This document shows, piece after piece, positions 6,833 through 14,331 of a stretch of 15,992 nt of DNA; within the stretch, counting starts at the first letter, position 1, and each line of letters opens with the position of its first letter. Location of the stretch: NCBI GenBank assembly GCA_900544395.1, contig UQVC01000042.1:1-15992 (forward strand), written 5' to 3'. This DNA comes from an uncultured Ruminococcus sp. Lineage in GTDB: Bacteria > Bacillota > Clostridia > Lachnospirales > Lachnospiraceae. The notes below the pieces were generated by a model. The model was not told where the DNA came from. It saw nothing but the letters and a program-made list of their open reading frames with translations, and made no database searches. Both the position numbers and the translations under genes were made by a program.

Positions 6833-7666
6833 ATGCTAAATATTATAACTTTAATGGAAAATATGCCATCAGAGAACAAAGCATTACTCAACAAACATGG
6901 ATTAAGCTTTTTAATTGAATACAATGGGCATCGTTTTCTATTTGACTGTGGTTCTGATAAAAGCTTTTTGTCAAACGCACATCGCCTTGGAATTTCTCTT
7001 AACAATCTTGATGGTGTAATTTTAAGCCACAATCACTACGACCACGCATCTGGTTTTCGCGATTTTATCGAGCATGGATTTCCATGCAAAAAATTGTACC
7101 TAGGACAGGATTTTTTTGACCCCAAACTAGCTTCCTTGGATAATATTCATTTTACAAATTTGAGCAGTGGTTTAAATGAGGATTTTATAACTGACCATAA
7201 AATTTCTGTAGAGTATTGTAATAATTGTATACAAATTGCCGAGAGTGCATGGATTGTTGGAGATTTTTCGCCCACTTATGAATCTGAGACGATTCCCAAG
7301 CGATTTGTTCGAAAAACGAATCATGGAATGCTTCTTGATGATTTTCATGATGAAATATGCCTTGTTTTGGAAACTAAAAAAGGATTAGTTTTAATTGTAG
7401 GATGTTCACATCCCGGTATTTTAAATATTATTTCTTCGATTTCACAAAAATTTCGCCAAAAAATTTATGCAATTTTCGGAGGAACCCATTTAATAGAAGC
7501 TGATATCCATCGAATCCAAAATTCTCTTCAAATCATGAAAGAACATGGGGTGACAGTATTTGGACTTTGCCACTGTTCTGGAAAACAGACGGAAGAATGT
7601 ATTAAGCAAACCCCAACACTGACAGGCTGTCATCTTGCAGTAGGAGATGAAATATATATTGAATAA
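6833..7666 (+). CDS. Metallo-beta-lactamase-fold hydrolase (COG1237-like)
   Basis: The 277-residue protein has a complete metallo-beta-lactamase fold metal site: LSHNHYDHASG (H66, H68, D70, H71), then H193 in GCSHPG, and late histidines in GGTHL (H219) and LCHCSG (H247). The pattern fits the COG1237 group, in which a few archaeal members act in methanopterin synthesis but most bacterial members have no known function. No signal peptide is visible, so it is cytoplasmic. AAGGAGG at 6814-6820 precedes the ATG by 12 bases. It is the first gene of an operon with a CdaR-type regulator and a GntP permease. A role in opening a lactone or hydrolysing an ester of the imported acid is an inference only. 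Its codons are richer in A and T than those of the polyamine genes. Confidence 0.85.
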   Translation: MLNIITLMENMPSENKALLNKHGLSFLIEYNGHRFLFDCGSDKSFLSNAHRLGISLNNLDGVILSHNHYDHASGFRDFIEHGFPCKKLYLGQDFFDPKLASLDNIHFTNLSSGLNEDFITDHKISVEYCNNCIQIAESAWIVGDFSPTYESETIPKRFVRKTNHGMLLDDFHDEICLVLETKKGLVLIVGCSHPGILNIISSISQKFRQKIYAIFGGTHLIEADIHRIQNSLQIMKEHGVTVFGLCHCSGKQTEECIKQTPTLTGCHLAVGDEIYIE

Positions 7667-8813
7667 ATATTCTAATTTTACCGCTCTAGCTCAAGAACTC
7701 GTCTGTGCTTCCTCTTCACTTTTAGGAAATCGGACCATAAACATTATGGATATGGATGGGATTATCATCGCGTCCTCTGAAAAATCTCGTATTGGAAGTT
7801 TTCATGCAGGCGCGCTTTATGTTATCAAATCTGGTCAGGAACTTGCCATTACACAAGAAAACGTTTCCTGTTATCCAGGCGCAAAAGAAGGTTATAATAT
7901 GCCTCTTACTTGCAATGACGAAGTCATTGGTGTAATTGGAATTTATGGAGTTCCTTCTGCTGTACAAGATTTAGCCAAACTTTTAAAAGTCTATGCTGCT
8001 AAATATTTTGAAATGGAAATAAATATGCAACAAGCATTTCAGAATACCACATTGAAACATTCACTGTTTCAATTGCTTTCCGAAAATTATAGTGTGGAAC
8101 AAGAACAAAAAATCTGTTTCTTAATTGAAGATTTAAAAGTTAAAATTCACTTTCCCATTGTGATTCTCTGCTTTTCTAAGCCAAATCAATCACTAACACG
8201 CAATAGCGATGTTTGGATTTTAGAATTGTTGGAAGAGCATCTGTTAAAACATAATATGATACTAGCAAAACAGGATATCTGGGGATTCGAAGAAAATATT
8301 TTCATTCTTTTAAAAAATATCGGAACAGAAAATCTCTCGGATTATACAGAAAGACTTTCGCATTTACTTTCTGAACTTAATTTTCCTGTTAAAACATCCA
8401 TTTCTACGCCTGTTGAAAATTGGAAAGATTTAACAATTTCCTATACCGAAACTCTTTGGATGCAAAAATACATGAAAAATATTTTTCAAGATTTGTCCAA
8501 TGATTGTACAAGACTTGATTATATCCTGGCAGAATCCGCAATGCACTATGGCAAATTTTTAGATATTTTTATCAAACAATTGCATAAAAATTTTAAAGGT
8601 GATGAGTTAACATTATTTTTGGAGAGCATCGAAAGTTATTATCGTAATCAAAAAAGTGTAACCAAAGCTGCGGAAGAATTATACATACACAAAAACACGC
8701 TTCAATATCGTGTAAAAAAAGTTCTAGAAGCCATAGGTATCGAACATAAGCCACCATTTTATCAAGAATATTTAATGAAACTATTGATTCAGAGAATCCA
8801 ACTGAATCATTAA
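7647..8813 (+). CDS. CdaR-family (sugar diacid) transcriptional regulator
   Basis: The 388-residue protein matches the CdaR layout. An N-terminal sugar-diacid recognition domain spans about residues 10-125, with NIMDMDGIIIASSEKSRIG, FHAGA and GVIGIYGVP. A central region follows (about 130-320). A PucR-type C-terminal helix-turn-helix lies at about 337-360 (SVTKAAEELYIHKNTLQYRV). In Escherichia coli CdaR activates glucarate, galactarate and glycerate genes, which fits the neighbouring glycerate kinase and permease. The start is ambiguous. The ATG at 7647 directly abuts AGGAG (7642-7646), which is too close. An in-frame TTG at 7659 is 12 bases from it and would shorten the overlap with the hydrolase gene from 20 to 8 bases. 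Either way translation is probably coupled. It likely controls its own operon and the divergent kinase. Confidence 0.88.
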   Translation: MKYILNKYSNFTALAQELVCASSSLLGNRTINIMDMDGIIIASSEKSRIGSFHAGALYVIKSGQELAITQENVSCYPGAKEGYNMPLTCNDEVIGVIGIYGVPSAVQDLAKLLKVYAAKYFEMEINMQQAFQNTTLKHSLFQLLSENYSVEQEQKICFLIEDLKVKIHFPIVILCFSKPNQSLTRNSDVWILELLEEHLLKHNMILAKQDIWGFEENIFILLKNIGTENLSDYTERLSHLLSELNFPVKTSISTPVENWKDLTISYTETLWMQKYMKNIFQDLSNDCTRLDYILAESAMHYGKFLDIFIKQLHKNFKGDELTLFLESIESYYRNQKSVTKAAEELYIHKNTLQYRVKKVLEAIGIEHKPPFYQEYLMKLLIQRIQLNH

Positions 8814-8838
8814 TAAACAAAAAAGGAGGCAACACATT

Positions 8839-10176
8839 ATGCAAACATTTTTTCTTTTTGCACTTATCATCTTATCTGTTATTGTAATGGTAATTGCAAT
8901 CTCCAAATTCCATCTGCATCCGTTCATTGTTCTGACGGTCATTGCTATGGCAGTTGGTCTCATCTGGGGAATTGACCCAGAAGAAGTCGTTAACACTGTA
9001 AAGTCTGGTTTCGGAAGCATTATGACCAGTATCGGCATTGTTATCCTGTGTGGTACAATTATCGGTACAATTCTGGAAAAAACCGGAGCTGCACTCACTA
9101 TGGCAAATTTTATTTTGAAAATCGTAGGAAAGAAAAACAGTGTGCTTGCCATGGGTGCCATGGGCTATGTAACTGGAATTCCTGTATTTTGCGATTCTGG
9201 TTTCGTTGTACTTTCTCCAATCAGTCGCGCATTGGCAGAACAAAGCCATATTTCTTTAGCTGTAATGGGAACTGCGCTTTCTGGCGGACTTTATGCCACT
9301 CATTGTCTGGTGCCACCTACTCCAGGTCCAATTGCTATGGCTGGTACCTTAAGTGCAGACTTAGGTCTTACGATTTTAGTTGGTCTGCTTGTGTCTATTC
9401 CAGCTGTAATTGTATCGATTCTGTATGCATTAAAGATTTCCAGCAAAGTACAAATTCCAGCAAATTCAGAGTATACATTAGAAGAACTCCAGGAAAAATA
9501 TGGTAAATTGCCAGGAATTGTACACAGCATTTCTCCCATCCTGCTACCTATTATTTTAATTGCAATTGCTTCTATTGCAGCATTCCCAAGTCATCCATTT
9601 GGTCAGGGCACTGTTTATAAAGCAATTGTATTTATCGGAAATCCGGTTGTCGCTTTAGTACTTGGAGTATTCCTTGCTATGACTCTCATCCCGGCATCCG
9701 AAAAGAAAAACACTCTTGAATGGGTAACAAAAGGTGTCACAGATTCTGCTGGTATTCTTGCGATTACAGGCGCTGGCGGCGCTTTCGGCGCTATTTTGAA
9801 GCTCCTTCCAATTGCCGATGCAACAACAGGCTTACTTCAATCCGGATTAGGAGTACTAATTCCATTTATAATTGCTATGATTCTAAAATTAGCAATGGGA
9901 GCATCTACGGTAGCTATGATTACCACTGCCGGCATGATGGCTCCACTCATGGAAACCATGGGATACGTCTCTCCAATTGCGAGAGTACTCGTTGTTTTAG
10001 CAATTGGCGCAGGCTCTATGGTCGCTTCCCATGCAAACGACTCGTACTTTTGGGTTGTATCACAATTCTCTGATATGTCAACCGAACAGGCTTATAAATG
10101 TCAGACCGGCATGACTGCAGTAATGGGAATTACAATCATTGCCATTTTATACCTGCTTTCTATTTTCTTAATTTAA
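8839..10176 (+). CDS. GntP-family permease (gluconate/glycerate-type symporter)
   Basis: The 445-residue integral membrane protein has a dozen or more hydrophobic segments and the conserved stretches of the GntP (gluconate:H+ symporter) family. These are GIPVFCDSGF (113-122), THCLVPPTPGP (154-164), MGASTVAMITTAGMMAP and ASHANDSYFWVVSQF (396-410). Length is normal for the family. AAAGGAGG stands about 10 bases before the ATG, 25 bp after the regulator's stop. GntP members carry gluconate, glycerate, fructuronate or similar hydroxy acids. The association with glycerate kinase and a CdaR-type regulator points to glycerate or a sugar acid that is broken down to it. A hairpin terminator follows. 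Confidence 0.92.
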   Translation: MQTFFLFALIILSVIVMVIAISKFHLHPFIVLTVIAMAVGLIWGIDPEEVVNTVKSGFGSIMTSIGIVILCGTIIGTILEKTGAALTMANFILKIVGKKNSVLAMGAMGYVTGIPVFCDSGFVVLSPISRALAEQSHISLAVMGTALSGGLYATHCLVPPTPGPIAMAGTLSADLGLTILVGLLVSIPAVIVSILYALKISSKVQIPANSEYTLEELQEKYGKLPGIVHSISPILLPIILIAIASIAAFPSHPFGQGTVYKAIVFIGNPVVALVLGVFLAMTLIPASEKKNTLEWVTKGVTDSAGILAITGAGGAFGAILKLLPIADATTGLLQSGLGVLIPFIIAMILKLAMGASTVAMITTAGMMAPLMETMGYVSPIARVLVVLAIGAGSMVASHANDSYFWVVSQFSDMSTEQAYKCQTGMTAVMGITIIAILYLLSIFLI

Positions 10177-10210
10177 TAACAGGATTCCATCTATACTATA
10201 CCTATAAAAG

Positions 10211-10252
10211 AAGAGGGGGGTATCCATTGATATCTCCCCTCTTGTTATTTTT
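10211..10252 (+). terminator. Intrinsic terminator of the permease operon, probably bidirectional
   Basis: AAGAGGGG (10211-10218) pairs with CCCCTCTT (10236-10243), with an inner TATC-CATT-GATA helix, followed by TGTTATTTTT. The T run overlaps the last codon of the convergent decarboxylase gene. On minus the same stem is followed by CTTTTAT, a weaker tract, so it may also end the polyamine operon. Confidence 0.85.
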
Positions 10253-11369
10253 ACAATCTGCACTTAAAGTCTTCGTATCCGAACGACTTCACAATCTCAC
10301 ATTCTCCGTTCTCCTTCTCCCACACAATATCCGGAAGACGCATTCCATTGAATGTATTATTTTTTACAGTCGTATAAATCGCCATATCTCCAAATGTAAG
10401 TCTGTCTCCCACTTTCAGCGGCTGATCAAAGGAATACTCACCGATCATATCTCCTGCCAGACAAGTAGGACCGCCCAACAAATAAGTATATGGTTTTTCC
10501 TGTGCTTCTCCGGAATCCAGAAGAGGCGGCCGATATGGCATCTCGATCACATCCGGCATATGACAGGCTGCCGAAGTATCCAGCACTGCAATCTGATCAT
10601 GCACAATGTCCTCTACTGTTGTGATCAGATGTCCCGCATTTAACGCCACCGCTTCCCCCGGCTCCAGATAAACCTGAACCTGATAGGTATCCTGAATATG
10701 GCGGATACAAGAGATCAGCAGTTCCCTGTCATAATCCGCTCTTGTAATATGGTGACCACCGCCAAAATTCACCCATTTTAACTGTTTCATCCACTTGCCG
10801 AATTTTTCTTCCACTGCTTTCAATGTGATCTCCAGCGCATCTGCATTCTGCTCGCAGAGTGTATGAAAATGCAGTCCCTCTACATAAGATGGCAGTGTTT
10901 CCGGAAACTCAGATGCCAGGATTCCAAGTCTGGATCCCGGTGCACATGGATCATAAATGGCATGTTCTTCCTGAGTGGAGCACTCTGGATTTACACGGAT
11001 TCCTATGCTTTTTCCGGCTTTCGCAGCGCGTTCTCCAAACTTTTCAAGCTGAGAAAAAGAATTGAATACCAAATGCTCGCAGTTGTCCAGCACTTCTTCA
11101 AATTCATCTTCCCGATATGCCGGGGAAAAAATATGATTTTCTTTCCCCATACATTCTTTTCCGAGTTTTGCTTCATATAATCCGCTGGCTGTTGTTCCAT
11201 CCAGATATTCTCCGATGAGAGGATAACAGGAATACATCGAAAATGCTTTCTGCGCCAACAGAATCTTACAGCCTGTCTGCTGCCGGATTTCTTTTAAAAT
11301 CTGCAGATTCTTTTTCATTTCTGACTCCATGATGACATAACATGGAGTCCTCAATTCTTCTCTTTTCAT
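10251..11369 (-). CDS. nspC: Carboxynorspermidine/carboxyspermidine decarboxylase
   Basis: The 372-residue enzyme is a PLP-dependent decarboxylase of the alanine-racemase (fold III) class that turns carboxyspermidine (or carboxynorspermidine) into spermidine (or norspermidine). The PLP lysine is K41 in LLAQKAF. Other family landmarks are GLHFHTLCEQ (165-174), NFGGGHHI (201-208), the phosphate-binding EPGEA (236-240), and GPTCLAGD (300-307) with the active-site Cys303 and Asp307. Length is normal. It is the last gene of the polyamine operon, 16 bp behind the dehydrogenase whose product it uses. No strong ribosome binding site is seen before the ATG at 11369, so coupling to the upstream gene may help. 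Carboxyaminopropylagmatine is an alternative substrate. Confidence 0.92.
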   Translation of the reverse strand: MKREELRTPCYVIMESEMKKNLQILKEIRQQTGCKILLAQKAFSMYSCYPLIGEYLDGTTASGLYEAKLGKECMGKENHIFSPAYREDEFEEVLDNCEHLVFNSFSQLEKFGERAAKAGKSIGIRVNPECSTQEEHAIYDPCAPGSRLGILASEFPETLPSYVEGLHFHTLCEQNADALEITLKAVEEKFGKWMKQLKWVNFGGGHHITRADYDRELLISCIRHIQDTYQVQVYLEPGEAVALNAGHLITTVEDIVHDQIAVLDTSAACHMPDVIEMPYRPPLLDSGEAQEKPYTYLLGGPTCLAGDMIGEYSFDQPLKVGDRLTFGDMAIYTTVKNNTFNGMRLPDIVWEKENGECEIVKSFGYEDFKCRL

Positions 11370-11385
11370 TTTCAGTATCCGTTTC

Positions 11386-12588
11386 TTAATCTACCATCTG
11401 TGGGTTTTCTACCACTTTCCATGGAAGCCCAAATTCATTCAGCGCATCCATGAACGGATCCGGATTAAATTCTTCGATGTTATAAACGCCGGCTTTATCC
11501 CAGGTCTTTGTCATCACCATCATGGCTCCGATCATCGCCGGAACACCTGTTGTATAGGCAACCGCCTGTGATCCCACTTCTTTGTAACACTCTTCATGAT
11601 CACATACATTGTAGATATAGATTGTCTTTTCTTTTCCGTCTTTCTTTCCTGTGAAGATACATCCGATATTGGTCTTTCCTTTTGTTCTCGGGCCAAGGGA
11701 TGCCGGATCCGGAAGCACTGCTTTCAAAAACTGAAGCGGTACAATTTCTTTGCCTTCGTACATGATCGGCTCAATGGATGTCATTCCTACATTTTCCAGA
11801 CATTTCAGATGTGTCAGATAGCTCTGTCCAAATGTCATAAAGAAACGGATTCTCTTGATCCCCGGAATATTCAATGCCAAAGATTCGATTTCTTCGTGGT
11901 GAAGCAGATACATATCTTTCATTCCCACTTCCGGGAAATCATATTCTCTTTTGATCTCCATCGGTTCTGTCTCTACCCAGTGTCCGTCTTCCCAGTAAGA
12001 ACCTTTTGCAGAAACTTCACGGATATTGATCTCCGGATTGAAGTTTGTTGCAAACGGATATCCATGATCTCCGCCATTGCAGTCCAGAATGTCAATATAG
12101 TTGATCTCATCAAAATAGTGTTTCAGCGCATATGCAGAGAATACTCCTGTCACTCCCGGATCAAATCCACTTCCAAGAAGTGCAGTAATTCCTGCTTTTT
12201 CGTATTTTTCACGGTATGCCCACTGCCATTTGTACTCAAATTTTGCCGTATCTTCCGGTTCGTAATTTGCAGTGTCTACGTAATCCACACCTGTCGCAAG
12301 GCAGGCATCCATAATGGTAAGATCCTGATATGGAAGCGCCAGATTCAGTACCACATCTGGTTTTTCTTTTTCGATCAGAGCGATCAGCTCTTCTGTGTTA
12401 TCAGCATCCACCTGTGCTGTTGTAATTGTTCCATTATAAGAATCCTGCAGTTTTTCTTTCAGCGCCTCGCATTTTGATACTGTACGGCTGGCAATACAGA
12501 TTGCATCAAATACTTTGCTGTTCTGACAACATTTGTGTACTGCTACACTTGCAACTCCACCACATCCAACAATCAATACTTTTCCCAT
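11386..12588 (-). CDS. Carboxynorspermidine/carboxyspermidine dehydrogenase (saccharopine dehydrogenase family)
   Basis: The 400-residue enzyme should join L-aspartate semialdehyde to a polyamine acceptor by reductive amination with NADPH. The acceptor is putrescine, giving carboxyspermidine, diaminopropane, giving carboxynorspermidine, or possibly agmatine. A Rossmann start, KVLIVGCGGVASV (3-15), binds the cofactor; LNLALPYQDL, VDTANYE and LLGSGFDPGVTGVF (138-150) are typical of this branch. The open frame begins at 12636, but ATG 12588 is chosen because AAGGAG lies 7 bases upstream and the Rossmann motif starts directly after it. It sits 31 bp behind the ureohydrolase and 16 bp before the decarboxylase, the expected pair. 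Sequence reading cannot settle the acceptor. Confidence 0.92.
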   Translation of the reverse strand: MGKVLIVGCGGVASVAVHKCCQNSKVFDAICIASRTVSKCEALKEKLQDSYNGTITTAQVDADNTEELIALIEKEKPDVVLNLALPYQDLTIMDACLATGVDYVDTANYEPEDTAKFEYKWQWAYREKYEKAGITALLGSGFDPGVTGVFSAYALKHYFDEINYIDILDCNGGDHGYPFATNFNPEINIREVSAKGSYWEDGHWVETEPMEIKREYDFPEVGMKDMYLLHHEEIESLALNIPGIKRIRFFMTFGQSYLTHLKCLENVGMTSIEPIMYEGKEIVPLQFLKAVLPDPASLGPRTKGKTNIGCIFTGKKDGKEKTIYIYNVCDHEECYKEVGSQAVAYTTGVPAMIGAMMVMTKTWDKAGVYNIEEFNPDPFMDALNEFGLPWKVVENPQMVD

Positions 12589-12619
12589 TTTTTGTCTCCT
12601 TTTCTTTTCATTTGTTCTA

Positions 12620-13477
12620 TTAAACTTGCAGTGCAAGTAAAAATTCTCTGATAATCTTTCCAGCTACCGCAGTAGAAACTCCACTTGGATCATAAGTCGG
12701 ACTTAATTCATTCACATCACATCCAACTACATTCACACCCTGTGCCGCTTCGATCACTGCATTTAACAGTTCCACAAATGTGACACCGCCTGCTTCCGGT
12801 GTTCCTGTCCCCGGAAATACAGACGGATCCAGCACATCCAGATCCAGTGTGATATACACCGGTTTTCCCTGCAGTTTCTCAATTACTTCTGACAGTCCGT
12901 CGAGATTGAACTTATGCATCTTCACATGTCCTTCTCGCGCCCAGCGAAATTCCTCTCTGTCACCAGAACGGATTCCAAACTGATAGATTCTGTCATCTCC
13001 CAAAAGCTCCCAGCATCTTCTCAGTACACATGCATGAGAATACTGTACTCCCAGATAATCTTCCCTCAAGTCTGCATGTGCATCAAAGTGAATAATATGC
13101 AGATCTGGATATTTTTCTGCCACTGCGCGGACACTTCCCAACGTGACCAGATGCTCTCCTCCGATCATAAACGGAATCTTTCCGCTGCTTAAGATGATTT
13201 CCGTACAGTCCTGAATCTCAGCCAGCACTTTTTCTGTATCTCCGATAGGAAGCTCCAAATCTCCGCTGTCAAAAATCTTATAATCTGTCAGATCTTTTCC
13301 CTGATATGGACTGTAGGTCTCCAATCCATAAGACTCATTCCGAATCGCCTGACTTCCAAATCTTGCTCCCGGACGGTACGAGGTAGTAGAATCAAACGGC
13401 GCACCAAACAACACGATCTCTGATTCATTATACTCCGCATCACATCCGATAAACGTCATCACATTTTTATTCAACAT
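12620..13477 (-). CDS. speB: Agmatinase-type ureohydrolase
   Basis: The 285-residue enzyme belongs to the arginase/agmatinase family, which hydrolyses a guanidino group to urea using two Mn2+ ions. All metal ligands are visible: His109 in GGEHLVTLG, Asp132/His134/Asp136 in FDAHADLRE, and Asp212/Asp214 in TLDLDVLDPS. The GTGTPEAGG loop (223-231) is characteristic. In the classical view it converts agmatine to putrescine. An equal possibility here is aminopropylagmatine to spermidine, as known in some thermophiles and cyanobacteria. The ATG overlaps the 3' end of the aminopropyltransferase gene by 11 bases, and GGAGG lies 12 bases upstream inside that gene, which suggests translational coupling. 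Confidence 0.92.
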   Translation of the reverse strand: MLNKNVMTFIGCDAEYNESEIVLFGAPFDSTTSYRPGARFGSQAIRNESYGLETYSPYQGKDLTDYKIFDSGDLELPIGDTEKVLAEIQDCTEIILSSGKIPFMIGGEHLVTLGSVRAVAEKYPDLHIIHFDAHADLREDYLGVQYSHACVLRRCWELLGDDRIYQFGIRSGDREEFRWAREGHVKMHKFNLDGLSEVIEKLQGKPVYITLDLDVLDPSVFPGTGTPEAGGVTFVELLNAVIEAAQGVNVVGCDVNELSPTYDPSGVSTAVAGKIIREFLLALQV

Positions 13478-14318
13478 CTTTTACAAGTTCCTCCACATAT
13501 GCCGGCAGTGCAAACACTCCATGATGCACTCTCGGCAGATAATATTTTGTATGTATTCCCCGCAGATTCCAGGAAACTCCATCCAGGTCATTGAGCGGAT
13601 GGTATTTTTTAGATGCAAATCCAAACAGCCAGTGTCCGGACGGATAGGATGGGATATGCGCCTGATAAATCTTACTGATCGGGAAGGATTCTATAATTCT
13701 TTTGTGCATTCTCTGACATTGGAATGCCTCTTCGGTATAAAACGGACTTTCATGCTGATTGATCATGATCCCGTCCTCATGAAGCGCATTATAACAGTTT
13801 CCGTAAAATTCCTTTGTAAACAATCCCTCTGCCGGCCCAAACGGATTAGGGGAATCAATCAGGATCAGATCATACACATCGGATCTGGAACGCACAAAAC
13901 GAAGTCCGTCTTCATTATAAATCGTCACACGCGCATCGTCCAGACTGCTGGCGATCTGGGGAAAATACTTCCGACAGACTTCCACCAGAAGAGGGTCTAC
14001 CTCTACGACATCAATCTTCTGAATGGTATTATATTTTGCAAGCTCCCGCACACATCCGCCGTCACCACCACCAATGACCAGCACATTTTCCACTTTGGGA
14101 TGAACTGCCATGGGAACGTGCGCCATCATCTCATGATAGATAAATTCATCCTTTTCTGTCAGCATCAGATCGCCGTCTGTTACCAGGATCTTTCCAAACT
14201 CCTTGGATTCCAGTACATCGATCCTCTGAAACTCACTCTGCGCACTAAACAACTGCTTATCCACACGGATTGATAATTTCACATTGTCTGTATGTTCATC
14301 TGAAAACCACATTTCCAT
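13467..14318 (-). CDS. speE: Polyamine aminopropyltransferase (spermidine synthase-like)
   Basis: The 283-residue enzyme should move an aminopropyl group from decarboxylated S-adenosylmethionine to a diamine. Motifs seen are LVTDGDLMLTEKDEFIYHEMMAHVP (in pieces across 45-69), the cofactor loop VIGGGDGG (81-88), DVVEVDP (103-109) and the catalytic stretch LILIDSPNPFGPAEGLF (151-167). Asp155, the likely catalytic base, is present, but the second acidic residue usual in D-S-T-D/E-P is Asn158 here. The frame is open from 14345. ATG 14318 is chosen because AAGGGGG lies 8 bases upstream and this start leaves 13 bp after the previous stop. No S-adenosylmethionine decarboxylase gene is in the window, so its donor must come from elsewhere. 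The acceptor could be putrescine or agmatine. Confidence 0.9.
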   Translation of the reverse strand: MEMWFSDEHTDNVKLSIRVDKQLFSAQSEFQRIDVLESKEFGKILVTDGDLMLTEKDEFIYHEMMAHVPMAVHPKVENVLVIGGGDGGCVRELAKYNTIQKIDVVEVDPLLVEVCRKYFPQIASSLDDARVTIYNEDGLRFVRSRSDVYDLILIDSPNPFGPAEGLFTKEFYGNCYNALHEDGIMINQHESPFYTEEAFQCQRMHKRIIESFPISKIYQAHIPSYPSGHWLFGFASKKYHPLNDLDGVSWNLRGIHTKYYLPRVHHGVFALPAYVEELVKDVE

Positions 14319-14331
14319 TGTCTTTTCCCCC

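Noticed and set aside
11596..12477. Long open frame (293 codons) on plus, opposite the dehydrogenase gene
   Set aside because: It is rich in Cys, Phe and His without family motifs, has no ribosome binding site and is fully antisense to a well-supported gene.
13521..14273. Long plus-strand open frame opposite the aminopropyltransferase gene
   Set aside because: Antisense shadow: no recognisable domain and no start signals; the minus-strand gene has clear catalytic motifs.
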